A DNA stretch of 64,000 bases from assembly GCA_035222895.1 (NCBI GenBank), contig JAVYIG010000639.1:434001-498000 (forward strand). Direction: 5' to 3'. This stretch comes from Strongylocentrotus droebachiensis (lineage: Eukaryota > Echinodermata > Echinoidea > Camarodonta > Strongylocentrotidae). A program made the translations under genes and the position numbers. Under the pieces are notes generated by a model. The model worked only from the letters and a program-made list of their open reading frames with translations. It was not told the origin of the DNA and ran no database searches. Shown here one piece after another: positions 1 to 12,600 of this stretch; position 1 is the first letter of the stretch, and each line of letters begins with the position of its first letter.

Positions 1-215
1 GGCAGACCTGCCGCAGACTCTTCATCATACTGAAAGAGTATGCGGCAAGTCTGCGGCAAGTCTGCAGCAGACCTGCCGCAGACTCTTCATCATACTGAAA
101 GAGTATGCGGCAAGTCTGCGGCAGGTCTGCGGCAGACCTAATTTGCATGTGAAAAAGATGACTGTCTGCGGCAGGTCTGCGGCAGATCTGCGGCAAGTCT
201 GCCGCAGGAGTATGC
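1..215. repeat. Tandem GTCTGCGGCA-type repeat at left edge
   Basis: A 66-bp unit (CCTGCCGCAGACTCTTC at 7 and again at 73) is itself built of a roughly 11-bp word, TCTGCGGCAGG, in both orientations. The array is cut by the window edge. Confidence 0.85.
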
Positions 216-307
216 GGCAGGCTCATTTCTTTCCTATGGGAAGCTATGAAAGAAGACAAAATAATATGTTTTGAGGTTCGGTTTCATGTTTACATAAATG
301 GTGACGC

Positions 308-492
308 TTAAAGCCCCACTGCACTACTTATAGCTACTTGCGCTCGATATATACCTAACAATGACTAAAGGTGCCTGTTGGTCCCTCATGATCCCCTTTT
401 TCTTATGTTAATTGAGAGCTGATTTGATGAGATACCTGCCTGTCAGTGACCTTGCATGGGTCTAATCCCCCCTGGCCAAATTAGTGCTGACA
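308..492 (+). mobile_element. TTAA-flanked short MITE, family A (diverged copy)
   Basis: Shares CCCCACTGCACTACTTATAG and the GGTGCCTGTTGG...CTTATGTTAATT core with copies at 7595-7790 (inverted), 43775-43972 and 45478-45663. The right end is degenerate. Confidence 0.7.
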
Positions 493-1120
493 TTTCTATA
501 TCTTATGACGTAGAGCTGAGTGAACATGCATGCCCAATTAAGTCTTTGTTGCGCATTCAGAGTTGCCATTCATATCTGAACAAGCCTTCCCATGTACAAT
601 CATTCACCTCCAGAAAACAGGGTCCAATCAAGGATGAAAAATAGAAATAGAAATGGACAAAAGGACACAATTACAAACATCCAGATATAATTGATCAGTC
701 CAAAGTTCAATGAGCTGAAAGATAACAATTAAAACAATCAATCAGTGATGTTATCCATAAATGAAATGTAAGGCTTCAAGCTCCATTTTCAATGTATACA
801 AGGCAATTAAATCAATGATGAAATTTCAAAGGTAGACCAACGCATCTGTACTACTATATTAACATGGTGAATGATTGGCTTTCCACTTAAAATGCTCCCC
901 CTTAAAGGTGTCTCGTGTCTCGTAGTCCAATGTACATCTTTCTGTGTACATTGCTTGTAACTTTACCAAGACTGGGCCAAATTTCTTATCATTTTGATGA
1001 TTCCAGAAACTTGCAGTACACACCAATACTTATATGCTAGATGATCAACCTTTTCTGATCGATACCACAATGTTTCTTTCACAATGCCATCGCATGACCA
1101 GAAATGGTCTTTACCTTTAA

Positions 1121-1822
1121 AGGTACTATGTCCCTTTTGCAGCCAACCTCAAATTCTGTAGAACTTTGCAGGAATTATAAATATGTCATGTATGTCCTAT
1201 CTGTGAAATTTAAACGTTAGCAGTGTCCTAATATTCAAATTATGCAAGGAAATCCGTTTACTTGCTAGACTTCACTGTCAGACATTATTGAGTGACTGAC
1301 TGGCTTTTTTTTCCTTTGGTAATAACATATATAAAATGAGCTGTAAAGGGTACATGAGCATTTGTCTACATCAATGCAGGCGGTCTCCTGCATTTTCTGT
1401 AATTTATCTTTTATCATTGAAATTATATTTGTGTTTGTATGCATCTTATTCAATGTGGTACTTAAAAATGTATAATTATGTAAAATGAAGAAATATTTGT
1501 TACTTTATGTTTATGATTATGTTTCATTTTGAAAATGCAGAAATAAAAACAAACAAACAAAAACCTATTTCTTTTGATGGCCAAAATTTAAATTATTGAA
1601 TCTTTGCGCAGCGTAAAACGTATGACCATTCGGTACAATGGTCTGAAAATCAAGACTATTACTTATTGGCTCTATAGCTCCTAAGACGATTTGACAACTA
1701 ATAGTCGTTATTTTCCCACTTGAAGACATTTTCGAGTCCCACCTTTTTTAGGGAATATCTTTCAAATGCCGTTGGAATTTAACCTTTTCATTTTTTTGGC
1801 CTGCAAATGGGACATAGTACCT
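1121..1822 (+). mobile_element. TTAA-flanked element, family B, copy 1
   Basis: Ends AGGTACTATGTCCC and its complement, flanked by TTAA at 1117-1120 and 1823-1826. It is the reverse of 26525-27056 but holds about 170 bp more around 1380-1565. TTAA duplications are typical of piggyBac-like elements; no transposase is present. Confidence 0.8.
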
Positions 1823-1942
1823 TTAATGTAGTTTTATGGAAAAATCCAAACATTAGAATACAACTCCGGATCACAATCGGTTACATGGTAGGTTTAATAA
1901 TTTCAAAACTCCCCACCAATATGCTGATTATAATTAATAAAA

Positions 1943-2098
1943 ATGAATTACATTAGTAATAATGATGATTATGATAATAATAATAATGATAATAAAAACA
2001 CTAACAATAATAATAATAATGATAATAAAAACACTAACAATAATAATAATAATGATGATAAAAACACTAACAATTATAATAATAATAATTATAATAAG
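1943..2098. repeat. AAT/GAT microsatellite with 33-bp higher unit
   Basis: Units of AATAATAATGATAATAAAAA plus CACTAAC occur three times. Not coding. Confidence 0.85.
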
Positions 2099-2188
2099 GT
2101 AACAATCCCTTTAGGAGCATTCTATTTTGCATGTACTAACATTTTCAGCCATAATTGCATTGTTTGGTAGATGTATAAAATCTCTTAC

Positions 2189-2307
2189 CCAAGTTGAAAG
2201 GGATGTAGTCATTGACGAGAAGAATAGCCACGGTAAGAGCTACAGAGGATGTTACGATGAGGAATAGAAGAATGGGTTTCATCTTCCCAGTAAAGTAATC
2301 TGCACAT
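2189..2307 (-). CDS. SLC49A4: SLC49A4-like exon 9, last one in the window
   Basis: Acceptor TTTTGCTTCAG, donor GTAAGA. Reads CADYFTGKMKPILLFLIVTS, then SVALTVAILL and VNDYIPFNL, matching human [20 protein letters not shown]. It leaves phase 1. I found no later exon between here and position 1. Confidence 0.92.
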
Positions 2308-5300
2308 CTGAAGCAAAAAGCACAAAGTAATTATAGTAGTAGTATGTAATAGTAGTATGTAGTAGTAGTAATAATAATTCATCATCATCATCAATAGTGA
2401 TCTGTCAGTTTATGACAGGTTCAGTGACCCATTCAAATTTCTATATCAAGTGTCTCTCCAAGTTTCTCTCCAAGTTCCTCGGTCTTGAGCCAACCGTTTC
2501 ATCGTTTCATACCCTATGTTGCTCCACATTTTGTGATTACATCGCCAAAAAGCCTTTACGAGGTCTTCCCCTCTTCTTCTTTCCATGAATACGACCTTCT
2601 ATGACTCTGAACATCAAGCCCTCATCATGCGGCATGCATTATGTGTCCAAGCCATTTCTTGTCTCTCTCTAATCGTTTGAATCAGCACCCGCCTTTCTTA
2701 ATAATTTAAGTAGTAGTAATAATAATAACAAATAAAGATGATTATAATAATAGTCATAGTAATAATAATACTATACTGGGTAATAATAATAATTATATAC
2801 CTCACTTAGGTAATCCAGCAATCTGATTGGTCGAAATTGCATTCATAAACTTTAACTGTTCCCGAAAATTCGCAGTAACCATGGTTAAAACAGACCTATT
2901 TTTCCAATAACCATGGTTATTGGGAAAATAGGTCAGTCTCCATGGTTACCCCATAGGTTTACATGTTAAAAAATGGTTTGAGCGATCGAGGATACCGTAC
3001 GTGTGCGAAAAATTGGTCGGTATTTTCATACAAGACAAGACAATTCCAAACAAGACAAAAATGGCTCAAGAATCTCTCCCAAGATTTCAACTTATCAAAT
3101 GCAAGACTCGCTGACAGCAAGAACAACAAAAAGGGTACGTGAAATTATCCATAAACATGTTCGTTTAGTTGCTGAAAAAGCATAGACGTATAGACTCTAG
3201 ACGAAAATAGATCTAGTTGTCAGCGCACCCGATGTTGTGTGTTAAAATTATTCCCATAGACATTGTACGCAATGCATTCTCTATGCAGTCTACGTGCATT
3301 CCGCGACCATGCAAAAAAGGTCAAGTTTTTTTTTCAATTCGAGATTCAAACCTTTATAATCTGTTGTGATCCTGAAGGTGATACTCAATAAGTGAGGTGC
3401 CATATGAAAGCGCATGTTCTTCTCCATATTCCTCACAGGGCCGGCCCACCCCCAAAATTGTAAAAATATCTTGCTTAGACTAGAATCTAGATCTAGTCTA
3501 CTCTCAAAGATACACTCATAAAAACAACCGTGCAGATAAGGTGGTGTCATTAGTTGACTCTTTTGTTTTCGGCATATAAAAGTATTAATGACTGCTTTAA
3601 TATTCGAGAAATAGTATAGTATTAATGACTGCTTTGAGAGAAATAGTTGTTTTTATACGCTCAAGGGAAGGTTAGAATTGTGCTATTACCCGAGGCGTGC
3701 CGAGGGGAATAGCCCAATTCTAACCTTCCCGAGAGCGTATAAAAACAACTATTTCTCGAATATTAAAGCAGTCATTAATACTTTTATATGCCAAAAAAAA
3801 ATAGACTAAAAAATAAAAAATAAAAAATATTTTTTGTTTTGTCGAAGGTGGGATTCGAACTCTTGCGTGCAAATAGTGATGTACATAAAACCAACGCCTC
3901 ATACCACTCGGCCATCGCGCGCTGTTACAATGCTTGGCAGTTTTGTACAATATATACATTAAAATGGATTGAAACCGGCTTCGCGTGATGAATGCTTCGC
4001 AAAAGCTCCATTAAACTGACCCTTCTTTTACTTTTGCAATGCATATTGGCACGAACTTAGATCAAGATCTATCGGCAGATGTTGTTTTTTTGTTTTTGGA
4101 AGTTTATTTTCCTCTTCATGTCAACAATGCAAGATAAAATTGTCGGTAAGATCGATCGAGATTCAATTGTATTGAAATTACCGACCAATTCTTCGCACAC
4201 ATACGGTATCCTCGATCGCTCAAACCATTTTTTAACATGTAAACCTATGGGGTAACCATGGAGACTGAACTATTTTCCTAATAACCATGGTTATTAGGAA
4301 AATAGGTCTGTTTTGACAGGAACAGTTAAAGTTTATGAATGCAATTTCGACCAATCAGATTGCTGGATTACTTAAGTGAGGTATATAATTGTTTTTATAC
4401 GCTCTCGGGAAGGTTACAATTGGGCTATTGCCCTCGGCACGCCTTGGTCAATAGCACAATTCTAACCTTCCCTTGAGCGTATAAAAACAACTATTTCTCT
4501 CAAAGCAGTCATTAATACTATATAACAGTAATATTAGTAGATGAACAAGAAGAAGTAGAAGAAGAAAAACAATTTTGGTGATATTAGTGACTATTTTCTC
4601 TATGATCGAGGTATAATACACATGCATATTACATACTTCGTGGTAAGAAGAAAGAACCGGTAACAATAATAATGATTTACCTAGGGCATCAACCATATAA
4701 ATATACTCTAATGCACTAGCAATGTTTTCTATAGCTTATTTCTTTTGTAGAATTCACTGAAACAAGTAGCTATAATGTTTTAGGAGAATTTGGGGATTTA
4801 TTGACCTTTGATAGTTAATTTGGCCTCTGCTGGCCCCTAATTTTGATTTGCACAGTATAGGTTCTTTTTTATTTATATTCTAGTTAGTAATTTTATATGC
4901 TTGTTCGTATTGTTTGTAATTTTATCTAAATATTAGAAATGGATTGAAATTGAACAGAATAAATCATATATATGCAAATAGAGGGGTAAACTGTGATAAC
5001 AACATTTTTATAACTCTTTTAATCTAAAATTGTCTTTCTTTGTTGTGACATGTAAGCTGTGTGCTTTCAATGCAAATATCCCCCCTTTTTTTTGGGGGGG
5101 GGGGGTTCTTTTGTTATGATTAATTTATAAGGACATTTGGAAGGATTGCCTTTCGTATTTGATATTGTCAAATTTTTTTTATTACTGTACTTCACACAAC
5201 TTTGCCAAAATATACTTCAATCACTAACAAACCTATTACAGTGTATGGTGACATATATGTCCTTCATCTTTCACCAAACTAAAACAAAACTCAAGATCTA

Positions 5301-8300
5301 TAGTGAAAATGCCACCACATTAATTCCTACTTTTCCTTACCTGCCAGTCACCGCCCCTCCAACTAATGATGCTAAATTTGTGTAAAAACCCATCCAGCCT
5401 GAGGTTGTCTAAGGATAAAACCATTTAGCAACACAAATGTTATTATCTACGTATAAATCACAATGAAGAGAGTGTACTGATTATAGTAATATGATATATA
5501 AATATAATAATATTACATTTTTAAAGCGCCTTTTTATTAGAATTTTCGCTTTTGAATATATTTTATTTTAAGGCTACAAATGGCTCTCCATAATAACTCC
5601 AACTTAGAGTTAAGTTTGACTTGGGATCTTTGTGAAACTCCCCCCAGATATTTTTTTGCATGAAATGAGCGTCTTCTTACCTGGTCAACTTTGTCACTGA
5701 AAATGGCCCCCAATTGTGATGTCCAACCATAAAACACACCAGTGATACAGGCATAAGCAATAGCAGGAATCCAGAATGTTTCTTTCCTTTTAGTAAAAAG
5801 AAAAGAAATACACAAATACATGGTAATTACACACTGTTCGAAGGCTGTTTTTCTACTGAAATCTTGGAGTATAGTAAAATCTAAACAGAAAGTATTTGAA
5901 GTGAATCTTGGTTATCATAATTATTTCTGTTGAAATTATAATAAGAGGCATATTTATATTGCGCATGTATTCCTCCCTTGGGATGCACAAGATGCCTACA
6001 AATTAGTATGATTATCCTGGCTTGAACCCAGCTGCCCTAAGGCGCTCAAGGCATTCAAGGAATAAATTCGTAGGTATAACGTAGGTGAAGAGTGGCAAAT
6101 GCAGATTGGTGACTTGCCACAGGACTTTAGTGCCGCGGCAGGACTTCAAACCGTGATCCATGTCATCCACAGTCCAGTCTACTAGACCATGACACCTCTA
6201 CTATTCCCCCCTTTTTTATCAACTAGGTTTAAACACACATGTTCTTTTCAACATTAGAATGCATTTGTGAGATATGTCATCAACCAATTTATAATAAAAG
6301 CGTATGACCGTTTTATTCATACAACTAAAAAAAAAAAAAAAAATTAAAATTTAACAGTGAGAATTATCTCTAATGAAAGTCAGTAATGTAACACACTGGC
6401 TTTAACGATGATTGAACAGATTATTTGTTCAATTCTAATCTAAATTTGTAGTCTGTAAATGTCACATCTTGTCACTGAAAATTCATGATCATTAACAGAA
6501 TTCATCTATATATATATATATATATATTTATACAGCGTGAGTCAAAAAAAAGTTTACACCTAGAAAATTGCTAATTATTAAAAAAATCATCTATGAACAG
6601 TAAACTATTATACATCTTATGAAAGATTGTTTTATCCCGCATCATTTAGTATAATTTTGTGCCGTATTTGTTCACGCTTGGATGAACAGGAGGCATTGTT
6701 TGCGAGAGTGCAAAAATCGACTTGCGCCAAAGTTGCTTATGTGATGTTTGAATAAAACGATTGGGATTTGCGTATTAATTTGGTCTTTGCAGATCCAAAT
6801 AACGTCCGTAACAAAATCAATCATGCCACACATATCAAATATCGAATATCAAATATCAACGAACATTTGTGCGGGCGCATGTGTGTGTATGTGACTTTGC
6901 TTCTGCAAAAAGAATATGCAATGCATTTCATTTGATACATTCAATTCATTCTCTCACCCTGCTAATCCCAACATAATACATACTGTATGCATTACTTTAG
7001 CGCAAGTCGATTTTTGCACTCTCGCAAACAATGCCTCATGTTCATTCAAGCGTGAATACCTATCACACAAAAATGATACCAAATGATTTGGGATAAAACA
7101 CTCTTCCATAAGATGTATATCAATTTACTGTTTATAGATGATTTTTTAAATAATTAGCAATTTTCTAGGTGTAAACTTTTTTTTGACTCACACGGTATAT
7201 ACATGTATATATATATACAGTGTATATATATATATATATCTGTCACTCCACCAAAAAAGGTAAAACTACATGTACATGTATACAAATTTTGACTCACTTA
7301 ACTAAAGCAATAATTCCAGTTCTCATATCTTGTCTCTCCGTCACAGCCGAAGCAGTAGGTGGAGTGGCAGGTTTAGCAGGGAAGCGAATCAAAGCTACTA
7401 AACATACCACAGCTACTGCACCAAACTCTGTTGAAAATCAATGGGGGAAATGGGGAAAATACATCAACATTAAAAATCTAGATGCTTGGTCTTTCGAACA
7501 ATTTTCTGTGCATGTTTCAAAATTCGCACAACTGATGTAAGAGGCTGGTTTGGCTGATCTGAAGGCATCATTGAGAATGCGGTCAAGCAAAGCTGTAAAG
7601 CCTGTCTGCACTAGTTTGGCCAGGGGGATTAGACCTCCCTGCAAGGTCACTGACAGGTGGTTATCATCAAATCAGCTTTCAATTAACATAAGAAAAAGAG
7701 GATCATGGGGGACCAACAGGCACCGATTGGCATTAATTGTTTGCTATATAGAGGGCGCAAGTAGCTATAAGTAGTGCAGTGGGGCTTTAAAACCTACATC
7801 ACTTAGCTACTTCTGCATACACCATCTAGGTTAACTCAAATCAATCATCAATGCTGACATTTAAAGGTACAGAAGATATTTTTTACTTGATTTAGCTTTG
7901 TACCATAGTTCAAGCGGAACCATATATAATACCCTATTGCACTGCTGGCATCATTCAATGAAACCTAAATCTTTTCAATATCATGAAGTGTTCTTGCATA
8001 TCTATATCATTAATATATCATCATATTTTGAAATAAAAAGATAACATACTGTCTCATGAGTACTGTATTTCTGCAATTTGCAATAAGTAAACTCAGCAAA
8101 ACAGAAAGTGGGCACTCTCTATCGTTCAATATTTCAATAAAAACCATCAATAAAATATAATGAAAGATATATCAACTGTTATTTCTTTCTGAGATTAATT
8201 TATCATAAAATACCTATATGCTCACTCATGCATGGACGTTATGATTAGTTGCATATCATCTTAAAAGTTAAAAAGGATAAATTCATGTTTATTTTGATAT

Positions 8301-9633
8301 ATAAAAGAGAAGTTGATATCAAATATTATTTGAAATTCTTACCGTAACTGTAAATAGTGTTCACTCTCTTTTTTTGCTAAGTGTATTTGCATTTCAGACA
8401 TAATACCTTAAATTTATCAAATAAAATGATTTATTTTTCAGCTACATTGGCTAAAATGTAAAAGGGATGATACCAAACACTGATATGGATAGAAGTGTAA
8501 TAATCTAATCCGAGAACTGGGCATCATAATTCAAAATCAAATGTGCTATTTTACTAGGTTTCAGATACTGCCATACCGCAATACTGTTTGCTCCCAATTT
8601 TTGCCAGACACACAATTATTACTCTGGGCACGAAGGTCTGTTCTCTGTCTAGTCTAGCCTAGTCTCTTTTTCTTATTTTTAATTTTGTTTTAGTCGATTG
8701 TACGTGCAACAGTCCATGACTTCAAGTAGCTATATAAAGTCAGACATAAAATGCATTCAAATCACTTCATATCATTCGATGAAGATCGAGGTCATCCATC
8801 AAAAGCCTGGTACATGTACTTATTCTATATGTAGAATATGGGAATGGTGCTGGTACATTTAGCTTGCTAATCACACCACTGCAAATCTCTGCAACTTTGC
8901 TATTGGCAGCCCCCCCCCCCCAGATTGTTATTTGTGCTGTTACTGATAGTCTTATGATTATATATCATTTCGTTTGGTGACTTATATGTGAACCTGGAGC
9001 CCTGAATAGATAGGGTCTTCTGTTTTTTCTCTCCTTTTCACCTCTTCCCTTTCCCTTTCTCTCTATCCCGTTGCTCCTTGTTAACACATATATTATTACA
9101 TTGTAATCTGTATTGTTATTGTACTGTACCATTGTATATATTGTTGATTATAACCTGACACCTAACCCACTGGGTTGACAGGCCTAGTTGTTTGTGCATG
9201 TCTAATAAAGACATGATTTATCATCATATTATCCATATAATTCTTTCTTTTTGATCATAAGAATTTGATTTTCCAGCACCAAGGTCAGACAAACAGCCTA
9301 TTCAATAAATTGTTGTCAATTGAGAATATCTGGGAATACGACAATGACCTGGAGTTACGTGGCTTCATGACTAAACTGCACTTGCTAGTCAGGCATCAAG
9401 TCTTTTCAAATCTCTCTTTATCTGTGGATATTAAAGTCCAAGCTAGGCATCTTGTGGATGAATGCTGCGATTCACAGTTATTGTATAAAGCTGCTATACT
9501 TCATTGCATTTTATATTGTTTGGTGCAAATTAAAGGTCATCCATAAAAAGCCTTATGAATGTACTTTTTTATATACCGTAAATAACGTTGTATAAACCGC
9601 CCTCGTGTATTAACCGCACCCCTCTTTTTCGCA

Positions 9634-9665
<32 letters not shown>

Positions 9666-12600
9666 GTTTTTTTTTTGTTTGCCAAGATTTTTTTTTTTTG
9701 TGTGTAAGATCATTACGGTACTGTAAATTAAAAAAACAGTAGGGACCTAGGATAGAACCTTGTGGTACACCATGTAATAGAAGAAAAATTGGAGGAATTA
9801 TTATTATAAACTACATATTGAGATCTATCAGAAAGATTACTTTCAAACCAAGATGACAGACAAATTTGAGTGTTGTTCTAGTTTCCGAGTGGCGAGTCAA
9901 CACACCGATTACCGAGCTGGGAGACATTGCCAGGCATAGCGCCAGGTGGAGGGGCATAAATTGAAACTTAAAAAAAAAAAAAAAAAAAGTGCGGTTTATA
10001 CACCGTTATATACGGTAGTTATATTATGCATAGAATTCTTAGTTTTTTGTTCATAAGAATTGCACTCCCAGGCCAGGTCGATCGAGGTACACCCTATTCA
10101 ATAAATTGTCGTTGTTCACAGACCCAAGATATTGTTATGTTTCTGCCCCAATTTTAGATGGGAGATTTTTTTCTTCCATAACCTGAAGATTTTATGACTA
10201 ACTTGAACCAAAGTTCAGAAATTCTGCACTGAAAATGGATGCTTCATACAGGTAGAAATGCAATCTCTATAGTGTCCTATGTTACTCCTTTAATTTTTTT
10301 GTTGTTGAATTGAAGCAAATTACACTTTGATAAAAGTGTTTCTCATGTAATCAAATAGCTGAAGACACAAATGGCTTTGGACACAGAGTTGATATGATGT
10401 TTAGAAGCATATTACACCTTTTATAACAACATCTCATTTTGAATGTAATAATTAGTTGGCAATGTAAACTAAAAAGAAAATTATAATTAGAACAAAACAA
10501 AAACAAAAATGCAAAAATAATACAAATATAATGCTCTGTGAACTCACCTATATACATAAGCTTTCTAATTTCCTGTAGATGCTCTTGAATTTCATCATCT
10601 GTAAACAAAACAGTCGACCATTTAAAAAAAAAAAAATTACAAACATTTTGAATGACTATAATCTTGGTTTTCCTGTTGTTAAAGTATGACATCTCATCAA
10701 GTTTTAATTGCAGACTTCGATTGAGGCTTTTAATGTGTTTCCTATAAAACTAAAGTTTGCTCAAACTAAATAAGGGGTCGTTTCCAATTAACTGAAGGCA
10801 TATTATAGAAACAGATTAATTCTTTATGTATCGACTTCAATGCAAAATTATATTTTGCTCGTATATGACTTCATAATAGTCTGATTATTGCCATGAAATA
10901 CATGCATATTTAACCCTTTCAGGAAAGAATTCATCTTTAGGGATGAATCGATCACATATTTGGCAACAATGTTTTCTTTTATTGCTACCTCTTAAAAAAA
11001 AAATGTAATGTCAAAAATTGAAGAATGGCCAAGTTTGATTGAATAACAATGAATTTGAATCTCTAAATATGTTGCCAACTCAAGGATTTTACAGCTTATT
11101 TTCCTTTTAAAACTTCCTGACATCACACACAATAAAGTCGTGAAACAAAAATGGTTACGTACATTGTGCACAGAATTATTGCAATTTCTACTCATGCATC
11201 AGGTATAATTCTTAGGGCTGTGAATCAAAAGTTATTCAGCCAACCCAAATGTGGAATAATTGTCTCAAAAGGGTAAAGTCAGAGCTCATACTTATGTAAT
11301 ATTCATCAGAATAATTCCCACTAGACGTTGTCAATGGGGATCTATGCAAGAAGAAAATAAAAAGAACAATGTCATTTCTTCTCTGTTTAATAACCATAAC
11401 AGGAAAATATATACAGCCAAGCCTGTGTTAGTTGCCACCTCTCTATAAAGGCCACCTGTAGACAGTGGCCATGGAGTTTGTATCCCTTGAGATAGAAATG
11501 TGCGTTGAAAACTTGTCTAGAATGACTTCTCTGTCTACAATGCCCAACTTTTATGGCCAATTTTTGTTTTTGTTGGTGGCCTCAATAGACGGGTTTGTAT
11601 TCATGATCAAAGAGACTGCTGCAAATCAGTTAAGCTTCATGCAGCTTTATGCTATCGAGAAGTTAAAAATAACAAGACAGTAACTGCTTGCTTTAAAGTA
11701 TATATCAAGGTACCAGTATGTGTGCATTTCTTTACATAAGAATCCCTTTCAAGGGGTAATTCTTAGGAGTTACTTACATCAACCGCGTGCCATTAACTGC
11801 GACTGTTTAGCAAACATTGGAACATGACTATTATAATAATGATATTTTACAAGTATGTGTAATGCAGCACATCGTGATTAATGCCACTTCAAAAGAGCTA
11901 GCTGTGAATGCTATTGATAGAAGCTGGTAGCTCCCCGGGGGGGGTACTCAGATTATAGTCGGACGGGGGTGTGCGGCTGAGACCTCCGAACCCATACCCA
12001 CATCCAAGGGTCCTTTTGCTGAAATAGGTACCCATGTCTAAGGATTTTTTGTCAAAAATGGACCCATGTCTAAGGATTTCAAACTTCAAATATTACATTT
12101 TTAAAGCTGTAATAATACACTCCAGCAAAACATATGGAGAGTCAACGCTAATGCATATTGACCTCTAGCACTGCACTACGCGTTAATAGGCAGCATTTAA
12201 ATACATGAATAGTCAATACACTCATAACACAGAGATGCACACAATCATGCCAATGCGGCTGATCGGCAAGTTCGACAGTGGACTCACAATTTGATTTTTT
12301 AAATTATTCTTTCTAACATCGGAAAGTTAAAAAATGTATACTACTGCTATTTAGATCTTATTGATTGTCACTAAAGTATCGATTTTTAGTGAAATTGGTT
12401 GAGTTTTACACAGTGGTGTTTGAAATGTTGAGAATCAATACTAATAGCACAGCTTTAAATACACAGCCAGGATAGTAATGCACCTTTGTGTGTAATAATA
12501 CAATGGCCAATAATTTTGCAGTTTCTCGATAAAGTTCTTTATTAGTAAACTGTACCATACTACATGTAGTTTACAAGTAGTTTACACACATAAAGATGAA

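Noticed and set aside
3838..3926. Functional tRNA-Leu gene
   Set aside because: Boxes are good but the acceptor and anticodon stems pair poorly and the sequence recurs only inside repeats.
9265..9546. 93-codon plus-strand frame as a gene
   Set aside because: Sits in duplicated repeat sequence, lacks recognised domains and splice context.
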